DNA of 7,152 bases from NCBI GenBank assembly GCA_016183835.1, contig JACPDV010000561.1, forward strand, positions 1-7,152. Direction: 5' to 3'. The position numbers and the translations under genes are program-made. Within the stretch, counting starts at the first letter, position 1. Each line of letters starts with the position of its first letter. Positions 1-6,324 of the stretch are shown one piece after another. Source of the DNA: Armatimonadota bacterium (GTDB taxonomy: Bacteria; Armatimonadota; UBA10988). Below the pieces are notes generated by a model, which had not been told where the DNA came from, made no database searches, and was given only the letters and a program-made list of their open reading frames with translations.

Positions 1-29
1 AAGGAGGGGGCAGGGGGAGGTCCCGTTGC
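1..29. repeat. Edge-truncated copy of a G/C-tract repeat (left arm of inverted pair)
   Basis: Bases 1-29 are the reverse complement of 190-218 with two mismatches (27 of 29 match; mismatches at 11 and 27). The match begins at base 1, so the unit probably continues beyond the window, and its own palindromic half would lie outside. The purine-rich strand has two runs of five G. The roughly 160 bp between the two arms (30-189) show no gene I can support. This could be a pair of REP/BIME-like units or the ends of a small non-coding element. Confidence 0.6.
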
Positions 30-192
30 CTCAAAGGTGGCCGCGGCGCCGCGAAGACACAGGTCCGCTTCCAAGCCCGAGCGCCTGCCGTCGTCGCGAC
101 AGTGTCAACGGGCTGCCTACGGTCATCGCCATGGCCGCGCTTCCGGAGGCATCTCGCCCAGCCGTCAAGCCGTTTGAGATGCGCGGCGCGCG

Positions 193-231
193 ACGGGACC
201 TCCCCCTACCCCCTCCTTGGCAAGGAGGGGG
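193..231. repeat. Palindromic G/C-tract intergenic repeat downstream of murB
   Basis: Bases 209-218 and 222-231 form a perfect 10-bp stem around a 3-nt centre. The preceding C-rich part (193-208) belongs to the repeat shared in inverted orientation with 1-29. It lies 11 nt beyond the murB stop, so the envelope-operon transcript would fold it. No U-tract follows the stem in the minus direction, so it is not a standard intrinsic terminator. It could still protect the 3' end or stall polymerase. It looks like a dispersed intergenic repeat, which cannot be confirmed from one window. Confidence 0.6.
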
Positions 232-242
232 ACTCATGGGGA

Positions 243-1154
243 TCACCACACCGCCACCTCGGCGATCAGCTCGACGCCGTGGGCCGCCAGCACGCGCCGG
301 CGCATCTCATCCATCAACCATCGTACATCCGCCGCCGTCGCGCCTCCGAGATTCACAATCCAGTTGGCATGCAGCGACGAGACCTCGGCGCCGCTGCGGC
401 GGAGCCCCTTGCAGCCGGCGGCCTCGAGCAGCCGGCCGGGCGGCACGTCGGGCGCCGGCCGGCGGAATACGCTCCCGCATGTCGGCTGGTTGAGCGGCTG
501 GGTGCGGCGGCGATACTCCAGGTGCTTCGCCAGGCGCGCCTCCACGTCGTGCGGGTCGTCGGGCCGCAGCTCAAATGTGGCCGCGAGCACGATCCCCGCC
601 TCGTGCCGCAGCCGGCTGTCGCGGTGGCCGAGGGCGAGCTCGTCGCGGCGCCAGGTGACCACGCTGCGGTCGGGGCGAAGCACGCGCAGTTGGTCCAGCA
701 CGTCGCCGAGGGTGCCGCCGGGGATGCCGGCGTTCATGAGGCAGCCGCCGCCCACGGTGCCGGGCACGCCGCCGACGCACTCGAGCCCGCTCAGCCCGGC
801 CGCGGCGGTCTCCCGCGCCAGCCGGGGGAGGAACGCGCCGGCCTCGGCCGTGAGGCGCGCGCCCTCCAGCCGGGTGTGGGTCAGAGCGCCGGCCAGCCGC
901 ACCACCACGCCCGCCACGCCCTCGTCGGGACAGAGCAGGTTGGAGCCGTTGCCCAGCACGCGCAGCGGCCAGCCGGCGCGGTGGGCGAGGGCGAGGATGG
1001 CGACGACCGCGGCCTCGGAGGGCGGGCTGAAGACCGCCTCGGCGGGTCCGCCGATCTTCCACGTGGTCAGCTCCGCGAGCGGCTGCTGGAAGCGGAGCTC
1101 GGCGCCCAGGTCGGCGGCGAGCTCGGCCACCTCCTGTCGCTCGGCCTCGGTCAC
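243..1154 (-). CDS. murB: UDP-N-acetylenolpyruvoylglucosamine reductase (MurB)
   Basis: A 303-aa flavoenzyme that reduces UDP-GlcNAc-enolpyruvate to UDP-MurNAc with NADPH in the cytoplasm, the second committed step of peptidoglycan precursor synthesis. The FAD-binding half shows TTWKIGGPA (30-38), GNGSNLL (68-74), the GVPGTVGG loop (129-136) and MNAG (140-143). The C-terminal half has R178 in LGHRDS, the GSVF motif with the expected proton-donor Ser228, and Glu299 near the end. These match Ser229, Arg159 and Glu325 of the E. coli enzyme by motif. The Tyr usually preceding the catalytic Arg is His177 here. Length and the motif around Tyr214 (YRRRTQP) fit the shorter type II MurB. The start is GTG, overlapping the upstream stop as GTGA, with GGAG 6 nt upstream, so translation is probably coupled. 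It is last in the operon. murC and ddl, frequent murB partners, are absent from the window. Confidence 0.96.
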   Translation of the reverse strand: MTEAERQEVAELAADLGAELRFQQPLAELTTWKIGGPAEAVFSPPSEAAVVAILALAHRAGWPLRVLGNGSNLLCPDEGVAGVVVRLAGALTHTRLEGARLTAEAGAFLPRLARETAAAGLSGLECVGGVPGTVGGGCLMNAGIPGGTLGDVLDQLRVLRPDRSVVTWRRDELALGHRDSRLRHEAGIVLAATFELRPDDPHDVEARLAKHLEYRRRTQPLNQPTCGSVFRRPAPDVPPGRLLEAAGCKGLRRSGAEVSSLHANWIVNLGGATAADVRWLMDEMRRRVLAAHGVELIAEVAVW

Positions 1155-2965
1155 CGGCCGCTCCGCCCGGACCAGCCGGCGGTGTAGGGCCGGCCCACGA
1201 GGCGGAGCGGGTAGTTGCTGCCCGACTGCGGCATCAGACGCACGTTGACCCGCTGCCGCCCGCCCGGGGGCAGCTCCAGGTCGAGCACCCGCTCTTGCTG
1301 CGCCGGCCGGACGAGCCCGGTCTCGCGGAGCTTGCCGTCCACCACCAGCACGCCGCGGGCCACGCCGCCATCGGCCGAGAAGACCAGCTCGAATCGCGCC
1401 GGGGCCGCGCCAGGGTTGTCGAAGTCGAAGTCGAGCGTGTAGATCACGCCGTAGTCGCCCTGCAACGGGGTGCCGGCGATGCTGCGGATGGGGTCACGGC
1501 CGACGTTGAGGAAGGCGTGCATGCCGCCCGCGGTGTAGCTGCCGGCCTCGGCCTTGTAGGGCCTCTCGAAGAGGCAGATGCCGGCGCTGTCGGCGGTGCT
1601 CGGCCCGGCGATGCCGCGCGGCCCGCTCACCGGCGGCCCACTGGTGGCCACCAGCTCCATCTCCACCGGCCCGCCCTCGATGGGCGTCAGCTCGCACAGG
1701 CCGCTGACGATGTCGTTCGGCGGCGCCACCACGGCACGCACGGTCCAGGCGGTGTGCGGCGGGATCAGCAGGCAGTAGCCCTGCCCCGCCAGGCGCTGCC
1801 GCCAGTAGCCGAGGCAAGCCTGGTGGCCGACGAAGATCTCGTCCTCGCTCGGCCCGCAGGTGGCGTCGCGGAGGTGCACGCGCGACGGCGCATCGGTCTG
1901 GTTGAGCAGCCGCACCTCGTAGGCCAGCGGCCGGTCGGCGATGGTCTTGTGGTGAAACAGGAGCCGCGTGCGCTGCCCGGCCGGGAGCACCCCGCGGAGG
2001 AGGAGTTGCGAGCCGGCCACCTTCTCGGGATCGTTGCTCACCAGCAGCCGGTCGGCGGGCTGCTCGGGCCAGTCCCGGTCGCTGAGCGACACGTCGACGT
2101 CGGTGGTGACCGGGATCGTGTCGCCGCCGCTGAGCCGCACGCTGACGGGCACCACCGTCTGCCCGCCGGGCGTCAGGCCGGCGGCGCCGCGCGGAAGCGA
2201 GGGCTCGATCCGCACGCCCGGCTGCAGCTCGGCCACGGCATACAGCTCGCTGAGGATAGCGGTGCGGATCATCTCGGCCGGCGTGCCGCTGCCGGTGAAC
2301 GCAGCGCGCACCGGGCCGGCCACGCGCCCGGCCTTCATCCGGATCTCGAAGTTGAGGGTCAGGCTGGCCGGCCCGCGGCGAAGCGTGAGGGTGGCCGGGC
2401 CCACCGCGTTGCCGGTCACGCTGACGCTGGCCGACCGCTCGTCGACCCGGGCGGCGGCGGCGCCGGTGACGGTGGCGCTCACTGCGGTGCCGGCGGGCTG
2501 GCCGCGGAGCGCGATCGGGGTGCTCTCGCCGAAGGGCAAGAGCGGCGGCACGACGGCGCTGACGTACGGCCCGGCGAACGCCTTCCGCAGGTTCGCCTGC
2601 CAGTCTCCGGCGAGCCCCTTAGGCGTGGCGCGGGCGGCCCGCGCCGCCTCCGCCGTGGCGGTGCAGACCACCGCGCCGCCGGCGAACACCGCCGTGTCGG
2701 CGCCGGCCCTGCGGATCTCGAACGCCGCCGGCGCCGTGCCGGCCTCGGCCAGGCGCGCCAGTCGCGCGACGATGACCTGGGCCTGCGCCGCCGCCGAGGC
2801 GCCGCGGAGGCGGATCAGCACCGGCCCGCCGACGACCGCCACCGCGGCGGCGCCGGTCTCGGCGCGGACCTCGAACTCGAGCGTGCTGGCCGCCTGCGCC
2901 GCGCCGGGCACGCCGAGAAGCAGCCAGAGGAGCGCACGCGTCACGGGTCTATGTCGCATCATCAT
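1151..2965 (-). CDS. Secreted protein of unknown function in envelope operon
   Basis: 604 aa, function not recognised. Residues 4-25 look like a Sec signal peptide (R4/R6/R10, then a Leu-rich core) with a likely cut after AQA (25). Residues 28-130 alternate strands and an Ala-rich helix, ending in a W..NLRKAF motif (122-130). I associate this pattern with periplasmic domains in several secreted proteins. Residues 138-210 look like an Ig-type beta domain. Residues 305-590 form a larger beta-rich region with distinctive stretches [10 protein letters not shown] (307-316), LLFHHK (335-340), EIFVGHQA (376-383), GDYGVIY (503-509) and PQSGSNYPL (579-587). I recall similar unnamed proteins from Armatimonadota and related groups, but this is memory, not a search. 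Six Cys (101, 370, 384, 398, 424, 464) could form disulfides. No catalytic motif or later membrane segment is visible. Three ATGs are possible starts (2965, 2962, 2959), without a clear Shine-Dalgarno. The gene overlaps the lpxD end by 11-17 bp. Confidence 0.85.
   Translation of the reverse strand: MMMRHRPVTRALLWLLLGVPGAAQAASTLEFEVRAETGAAAVAVVGGPVLIRLRGASAAAQAQVIVARLARLAEAGTAPAAFEIRRAGADTAVFAGGAVVCTATAEAARAARATPKGLAGDWQANLRKAFAGPYVSAVVPPLLPFGESTPIALRGQPAGTAVSATVTGAAAARVDERSASVSVTGNAVGPATLTLRRGPASLTLNFEIRMKAGRVAGPVRAAFTGSGTPAEMIRTAILSELYAVAELQPGVRIEPSLPRGAAGLTPGGQTVVPVSVRLSGGDTIPVTTDVDVSLSDRDWPEQPADRLLVSNDPEKVAGSQLLLRGVLPAGQRTRLLFHHKTIADRPLAYEVRLLNQTDAPSRVHLRDATCGPSEDEIFVGHQACLGYWRQRLAGQGYCLLIPPHTAWTVRAVVAPPNDIVSGLCELTPIEGGPVEMELVATSGPPVSGPRGIAGPSTADSAGICLFERPYKAEAGSYTAGGMHAFLNVGRDPIRSIAGTPLQGDYGVIYTLDFDFDNPGAAPARFELVFSADGGVARGVLVVDGKLRETGLVRPAQQERVLDLELPPGGRQRVNVRLMPQSGSNYPLRLVGRPYTAGWSGRSGR
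1161..1164 (-). promoter_or_regulatory. Shine-Dalgarno GGAG of murB
   Basis: On the minus strand GGAG lies 6 nt before the GTG at 1154. This site supports the GTG start, which overlaps the stop of the preceding gene, over any internal start. Confidence 0.7.
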
Positions 2966-3971
2966 CCGCTGTCCGGCCCAGCGCCCGCTCGAGCGCCTCG
3001 ACGCGGCGGGCGAGCTGGCGCAATCGCCGCAGCCCGGCCAGTTGCTTGAAGTACTCGACCTGATCCAGGGCCGGCGAGCCCGCCACGCGCGCGCCGGGGC
3101 TGAGCGGCTTCATCACCCCGGCCTGCCCGGCCACCACGGCGCCGTCGCCCACCCGGAGGTGGTCGGCGATGCCGGATTGGCCCGCCATCACCACGCCCTC
3201 GCCCAGCTCCACGCTCCCCGCCAGGGCCGACTGCCCCACCATCAGGCAGTGCCGCCCGAGCCGGCAGTTGTGGGCGATCAGCACCAGGTTGTCGATCTTG
3301 CACCCCTGGCCCACGCGCGTCGCGCCCACCTTGGCGCGGTCGATGGTGGCGTTGGCGCCCACCTCCACGTCGTCCTCGAGCACCACGGTGCCCAGGTGGG
3401 GCACCCTGACGTGGCCGACGGCCGTGGATCGGTAGCCGAATCCGTCGGCGCCGAGCACCGCGCCGCTGTGGACAATCACCCGGTCGCCCAGCTCCACTCC
3501 GGCGTAGAGCGTGACGTTGGCGTGGAGCGTCACGTCGTTGCCCAGCCGGGCCGCCTCGCCAACCACGCAGTTCGCGCCGATACGGCAGCGGTCGCCCAGC
3601 ACCACCCGCGGCCCGATCACCGCGTGGGGCCCGAGGGTGGGCTCCGCGCCGATCACGGCGCTGGGATCGACCAGCGCGCGCGGGTGGATCCCGGCGGGCG
3701 GCGGCGGCGGCGGAGCGAAGAGGTCGAGGAGCTGCTCGAAGGCGGCGCGCGGGTCGGCCACGCGGAGGTGCGGCTTGGCGGCGGACATCTCGGCGCCCAC
3801 CACCAGCGCGGCGGCGGGTCCGGCCTCCGCGCTGACCAGGGCCGCGTCGTCGAAGGCTGCCACCACCTGGCCCGGCCGCGCCTCTTCCGGAGCGCCGACC
3901 CCGGTCACGGGCAGCTCGGCGGGACCGACCAGCTCCGCGTCCAGGCGGCGGGCAAGCTCGGCCAGATTCAT
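2949..3971 (-). CDS. lpxD: UDP-3-O-acylglucosamine N-acyltransferase (LpxD)
   Basis: Adds the second hydroxyacyl chain, from acyl-ACP, to the 2-amino group of UDP-3-O-acyl-glucosamine in lipid A synthesis. It acts in the cytoplasm as a trimer. The 340-aa length fits the family. Residues 1-85 form the uridine-binding N-terminal domain ([16 protein letters not shown]). A poly-Pro linker follows, then a left-handed beta-helix of hexapeptide repeats (about 95-300) and a C-terminal helix (about 303-332) like the trimer-capping helix of LpxD. Family signatures are GADGFGY (174-180), GANATIDRA (205-213) and [11 protein letters not shown] (225-235), whose His234 matches catalytic His239 of E. coli LpxD by motif. 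The ATG at 3971 gives the canonical N-terminus. A TTG codon immediately upstream (3974) would add one residue. A purine-rich GGGGGAGAGAG stretch precedes the start. It sits 22 nt after the ompH-like gene. skp/ompH-lpxD is a classic order in diderms, but lpxA and fabZ do not follow here. Confidence 0.96.
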   Translation of the reverse strand: MNLAELARRLDAELVGPAELPVTGVGAPEEARPGQVVAAFDDAALVSAEAGPAAALVVGAEMSAAKPHLRVADPRAAFEQLLDLFAPPPPPPAGIHPRALVDPSAVIGAEPTLGPHAVIGPRVVLGDRCRIGANCVVGEAARLGNDVTLHANVTLYAGVELGDRVIVHSGAVLGADGFGYRSTAVGHVRVPHLGTVVLEDDVEVGANATIDRAKVGATRVGQGCKIDNLVLIAHNCRLGRHCLMVGQSALAGSVELGEGVVMAGQSGIADHLRVGDGAVVAGQAGVMKPLSPGARVAGSPALDQVEYFKQLAGLRRLRQLARRVEALERALGRTADDDAT

Positions 3972-3993
3972 CAACGAAGCTCTCTCCCCCGGC

Positions 3994-5064
3994 TCACGGC
4001 TTGGCGGCAGGGCCGGCCTCGAGCGCCGCCAGCCGCTCCGCCACCTGCGCGGTGACGTCGGGCCAGCCGGCTGCGGCGTCGGTGGTGAGCACGATCCCCA
4101 GCTCGCGGCCGAGCAGCGGCAGCAGCGCGGTCACCCGCCGCCGGAGCGCGCCGAGCAGCTCCGTCTCGGCGGCGGCAGCCTGCCGGTCGAGCGCCTCGGC
4201 CGCCAGGTCGAACTGCCCTCGCTCCGCGCTGAGCCGCTGTTCCGCGGTCTCGAAGCGCTGGTCGAGGGCCTTCCGCCACTCGCCCAGCGAGAGGTCCACT
4301 TCGCGCGCGCCGAGCTGCGCGAAGTGCTCGCCGCGGTACGCGGTGCGCCGCCGGGCCTCGTCCTCGAGTTGACTCTCACGTCCGGCCAGCCGGCGCTCCG
4401 CCTGCCTCCGCTCGTCGCGCGCGGTGCGGTCCAAGCCGTCGAACACGCCCTGCACCTGCTGCCGCTCGCGCCGGGTGGCGGAGACGTGCTCTTCGGTGCG
4501 CCGTTGGGCCGCCAGGGCGATGCCCACGGCGCGGGCCGCGGCCGACGCCGACTTCGCCCGCTCCATGCCCGCCTGGCCGCTCGGCGTGACGGGCGCGTGC
4601 AACGCGTCCAACGCCTCCCACGCCGCCGCGGTGGCGCGGTCGATCACCTGCGCGGCGGCCATGCTCCGCTCCCAGGCGCTCTGGTCGTCGCGCGACGCGG
4701 CGCGGCGCCGCTTCAACTCGTCGAACAACTCCTCGGAGCGGCTGTCGAGCCGCCGCTGGCGGTTGCTCTCCACCTCTTCCGACAGCGCGGCGCGATAGAT
4801 GCTCAACTCCACCTCGAAGGTGTTGAGGTCCTCCTCCGGGCCGGTGTCGCCGTTGGCGCCTGCGCCGGCCACGGCGGTGGGCAGCGGCGGGGTGGGGGCG
4901 GCGGCAGGCAGGTCGGTCCGGCGCAGGCGCTCCGCCGCATCGCGCAGCCGGCTCACCCGCGCGTAGCGCGGGTCGCTGCGGACGAGCTGAGCCACATCCA
5001 CGTAGCCCTGCTCCGGCAGGCTCCCGAGGATCGCCGCGGTGAACACGAGGGCGAAGGCTGTCAT
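3994..5064 (-). CDS. OmpH/Skp-like long coiled-coil periplasmic protein
   Basis: 356 aa. The OmpH/Skp family comprises periplasmic holdase chaperones for outer-membrane proteins. Support is threefold: position directly upstream of lpxD; an N-terminal [18 protein letters not shown] (20-37) resembling the family's opening beta strand and helix; and a C-terminal [23 protein letters not shown] (323-345) resembling its closing VVLT...DVT..V..RL segment. Between lies a charged Ala/Arg/Glu/Gln-rich helix (about 80-310), mostly predicted coiled coil, after a Pro/Ala-rich stretch (52-75). Skp is about 160 aa, so this is roughly twice as long. The putative signal ([16 protein letters not shown]) is short and lacks a basic n-region, so export is likely but unproven. 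The first ATG is the only good start: the frame closes with a TGA at 5103-5101, and intervening codons include only CTG as an alternative. Without its context the identification would be weaker. Confidence 0.75.
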   Translation of the reverse strand: MTAFALVFTAAILGSLPEQGYVDVAQLVRSDPRYARVSRLRDAAERLRRTDLPAAAPTPPLPTAVAGAGANGDTGPEEDLNTFEVELSIYRAALSEEVESNRQRRLDSRSEELFDELKRRRAASRDDQSAWERSMAAAQVIDRATAAAWEALDALHAPVTPSGQAGMERAKSASAAARAVGIALAAQRRTEEHVSATRRERQQVQGVFDGLDRTARDERRQAERRLAGRESQLEDEARRRTAYRGEHFAQLGAREVDLSLGEWRKALDQRFETAEQRLSAERGQFDLAAEALDRQAAAAETELLGALRRRVTALLPLLGRELGIVLTTDAAAGWPDVTAQVAERLAALEAGPAAKP

Positions 5065-5075
5065 CAGTCCGGCGG

Positions 5076-5104
5076 ATTCTACCAGCCGGCGAGGCGACCG
5101 TCAA
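5076..5104 (-). promoter_or_regulatory. Sigma70-type promoter of the ompH-lpxD-murB operon
   Basis: Reading the minus strand, TTGACG (5104-5099) is followed by exactly 17 bp and then TAGAAT (5081-5076). Each hexamer matches the -35/-10 consensus at five of six positions. This is striking in such G+C-rich DNA. The predicted transcription start, at about 5068-5069, leaves only about 4-5 nt before the ATG at 5064. There is thus no room for a Shine-Dalgarno, and the transcript would be almost leaderless. Confidence 0.65.
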
Positions 5105-5149
5105 CGCGGAGGTGCCCCCGCGGCCCGGCGCGAACATCCCCGAGACCAC

Positions 5150-5153
5150 GGAG
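5150..5153 (+). promoter_or_regulatory. Shine-Dalgarno GGAG deciding the URO-D-family start
   Basis: GGAG stands 6 nt before the ATG at 5160. A GTG at 5112 opens the same frame earlier, but its nearest GGAG (5108-5111) abuts the codon with no spacer. The additional 16 residues (Pro/Gly-rich) do not look like the family. I therefore place the start at 5160. Confidence 0.65.
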
Positions 5154-5159
5154 CACGGC

Positions 5160-6194
5160 ATGACGTTCGCGCGCCAGCCCGATTTCGAGCAATTCCTCAA
5201 GGTGCTCACGCGCCGCGGCCGGCCGGCGCACCTGCCGTTCTACGAGCACCTCGCCAGCTCCGGGTTCATCGCCCGCCGCACCGGCGTCGACCTCGACCGG
5301 CTCGCCGGCCACCCCGACTACTGGCGCGTCTACGTCGACTTCTGGCTCGGCATGGGCTACGACGGCGTGCCCCTCGAGATCGGCCTGCGCTGCCCGCTGC
5401 CGGCGGCGGAGCATGCGCCCGGCACCGTCTCGTCGCACAGCGAGGAGCGCGTCTGCATCCGCTCCTGGGCCGACTTCGAGGCCTATCCCTGGCCCGCGGC
5501 GAGCGCGCCCATCGACTTCGAGCCGTTCGACATCGTCGCCAAGCTGCTCCCCGACGGCGCCCGGATCGTCGGCGGCGTCGGCGCCGGGCCCTACGAATGG
5601 GCCTCCTACATGCTCGGCGTGGCCGGCATGGCCGTGCTCCTCTACGACGAGCCGGAGCTGGTCGCGGCGGTGTTCGCGAAGCTCGGCTCGCTTCACCTGG
5701 CGGCGGTGGAGCACCTGGCGCAGATGGACGCCGTGGGTGCGCTGCGGCAGGGCGACGACCTGGGCTTCAAGACCGCGACGTTCCTCCGCCCGGAGGACCT
5801 CCGCCGGCTGATCTTCCCCATCTACCGCCGCATGGCCGCCGCCGCCCACGCGCAGGACAAGCCCTTCATCCTCCACTCCTGCGGCAACCTCGACCTCGTC
5901 TACGACGATCTGGCCGACTGCGGGATCGACGCCAAGCACTCGTTCGAAGACACCATCCTGCCGGTGGAGGAGTTCAAGGCGCGCTACGGACACCGCATGA
6001 CGCCGCTCGGCGGGCTGGACGTGGACGTGATCTGCCGCAGCGACGAGGCGACGCTGCGGCGTTACGCGCGGCGCAAGATCGAGCAGTGCTTCGGCGACGG
6101 CTACTGGGCGCTCGGCACCGGCAACTCGCTGACCAACTACATGCCGGTGGAGAGCTACCTTGTTATTCTGGAGGAGGGGATGCGGGCGAGTTGA
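5160..6194 (+). CDS. URO-D-superfamily protein (non-haem, methyltransferase-like)
   Basis: 344 aa, normal for the uroporphyrinogen decarboxylase/MtaA-CmuA superfamily, a TIM-barrel fold. Family features are DDLGFKT (199-205) followed by LRPEDLRRLIFPIYRRM; PFILHSCGNLD (235-245); LGGLDVDVICR (283-293), the usual GG(L/V)DVD strand; and the ending YWALGTGNSLTNYMPVESYL (315-334). Canonical haem HemE has an N-terminal RQAGR active-site motif; here the corresponding region reads LPFYEH (26-31), so haem synthesis is unlikely. The zinc methyltransferases use His-X-Cys plus a later Cys. His239 and Cys241 are present, but the late position reads GTGN (319-322) without Cys. The substrate is unknown; a corrinoid or C1-type methyl transfer, or another small-molecule reaction, is possible. 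It diverges from the envelope operon and shares a 95-bp intergenic region with it. No clear plus-strand promoter is visible there. The downstream DUF6785-like gene may be cotranscribed. Confidence 0.88.
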   Translation: MTFARQPDFEQFLKVLTRRGRPAHLPFYEHLASSGFIARRTGVDLDRLAGHPDYWRVYVDFWLGMGYDGVPLEIGLRCPLPAAEHAPGTVSSHSEERVCIRSWADFEAYPWPAASAPIDFEPFDIVAKLLPDGARIVGGVGAGPYEWASYMLGVAGMAVLLYDEPELVAAVFAKLGSLHLAAVEHLAQMDAVGALRQGDDLGFKTATFLRPEDLRRLIFPIYRRMAAAAHAQDKPFILHSCGNLDLVYDDLADCGIDAKHSFEDTILPVEEFKARYGHRMTPLGGLDVDVICRSDEATLRRYARRKIEQCFGDGYWALGTGNSLTNYMPVESYLVILEEGMRAS

Positions 6195-6211
6195 GCCGCG
6201 GCGGGCGTCGC

Positions 6212-6258
6212 CCCCCTCCCGGCCTCCCCCTGCGCAGCGGGGGGAGGCTGGGAGGGGG
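6212..6258. repeat. Strong G/C hairpin, REP-like unit 1
   Basis: Arms 6212-6230 and 6240-6258 pair over 19 positions with a single G-U wobble (6221/6249), around a 9-nt loop (6231-6239) that contains the palindrome TGCGCA. It starts 17 nt after the URO-D-family stop. No T-tract follows, so it is not a typical intrinsic terminator. It could stabilise the upstream message or lower expression of the downstream gene. Confidence 0.75.
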
Positions 6259-6271
6259 CCCCCACCCCGGC

Positions 6272-6295
6272 CCTTCCCCGCTGCGCAGGGGAGGG
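6272..6295. repeat. Inverted REP-like unit 2
   Basis: Arms 6272-6279 and 6288-6295 form an 8-bp stem with one G-T wobble around an 8-nt loop (6280-6287). Bases 6276-6291 are the exact reverse complement of 6227-6242 in the first hairpin, 16 of 16. The two units are therefore head-to-head copies of one sequence, as in BIME-type composites. The element ends 14 nt before the next gene's ribosome binding site. Confidence 0.7.
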
Positions 6296-6309
6296 AGTCC
6301 GGCGCCGTT

Positions 6310-6316
6310 GGAGGAG
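6310..6316 (+). promoter_or_regulatory. Strong Shine-Dalgarno GGAGGAG for a TTG start
   Basis: GGAGGAG ends 8 nt before the TTG at 6325. It is the strongest ribosome binding site in the window, and it identifies a start that would otherwise be missed because no ATG lies near the N-terminus of this frame. Confidence 0.75.
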
Positions 6317-6324
6317 AAGCCAGC

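Noticed and set aside
209..231. Intrinsic terminator for the envelope operon
   Set aside because: The stem is good, but no U-tract follows in the minus direction and part of it recurs as an inverted copy, so it is listed as a repeat.
31..249. Possible small gene of 72 codons left of murB on the minus strand
   Set aside because: It starts inside the end of murB, runs through the palindromic repeat and has no ribosome binding site or recognisable sequence.
102..1248. Long plus-strand open frames opposite murB
   Set aside because: They are Arg/Ala/Gly/Pro-rich, low-complexity translations antisense to a gene with all MurB motifs. Such frames are expected in G+C-rich DNA where stops are rare.
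1295..4055. Very long plus-strand frames opposite the secreted protein and lpxD
   Set aside because: Composition is His/Arg/Ala/Gly-biased with no recognisable domain, and they run opposite genes supported by family motifs, tight junctions and a promoter.
5112..5159. Earlier GTG start for the URO-D-family protein
   Set aside because: GGAG directly abuts this GTG with no spacer. The extra residues are Pro/Gly-rich, and the ATG at 5160 has properly spaced GGAG.
3511..5163. Plus-strand 550-codon frame opposite the ompH-like gene
   Set aside because: Same G+C shadow effect. It would also read through the divergent promoter region and start inside lpxD antisense.
5079..5993. Minus-strand 304-codon frame opposite the URO-D-family gene
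   Set aside because: Asp/Glu/Val/Gly-biased antisense shadow. The sense strand has clear URO-D motifs and a good Shine-Dalgarno.
5160..6194. Calling the gene hemE
   Set aside because: The HemE active-site RQAGR motif near the N-terminus is absent, and the sequence follows the broader URO-D/methyltransferase pattern.
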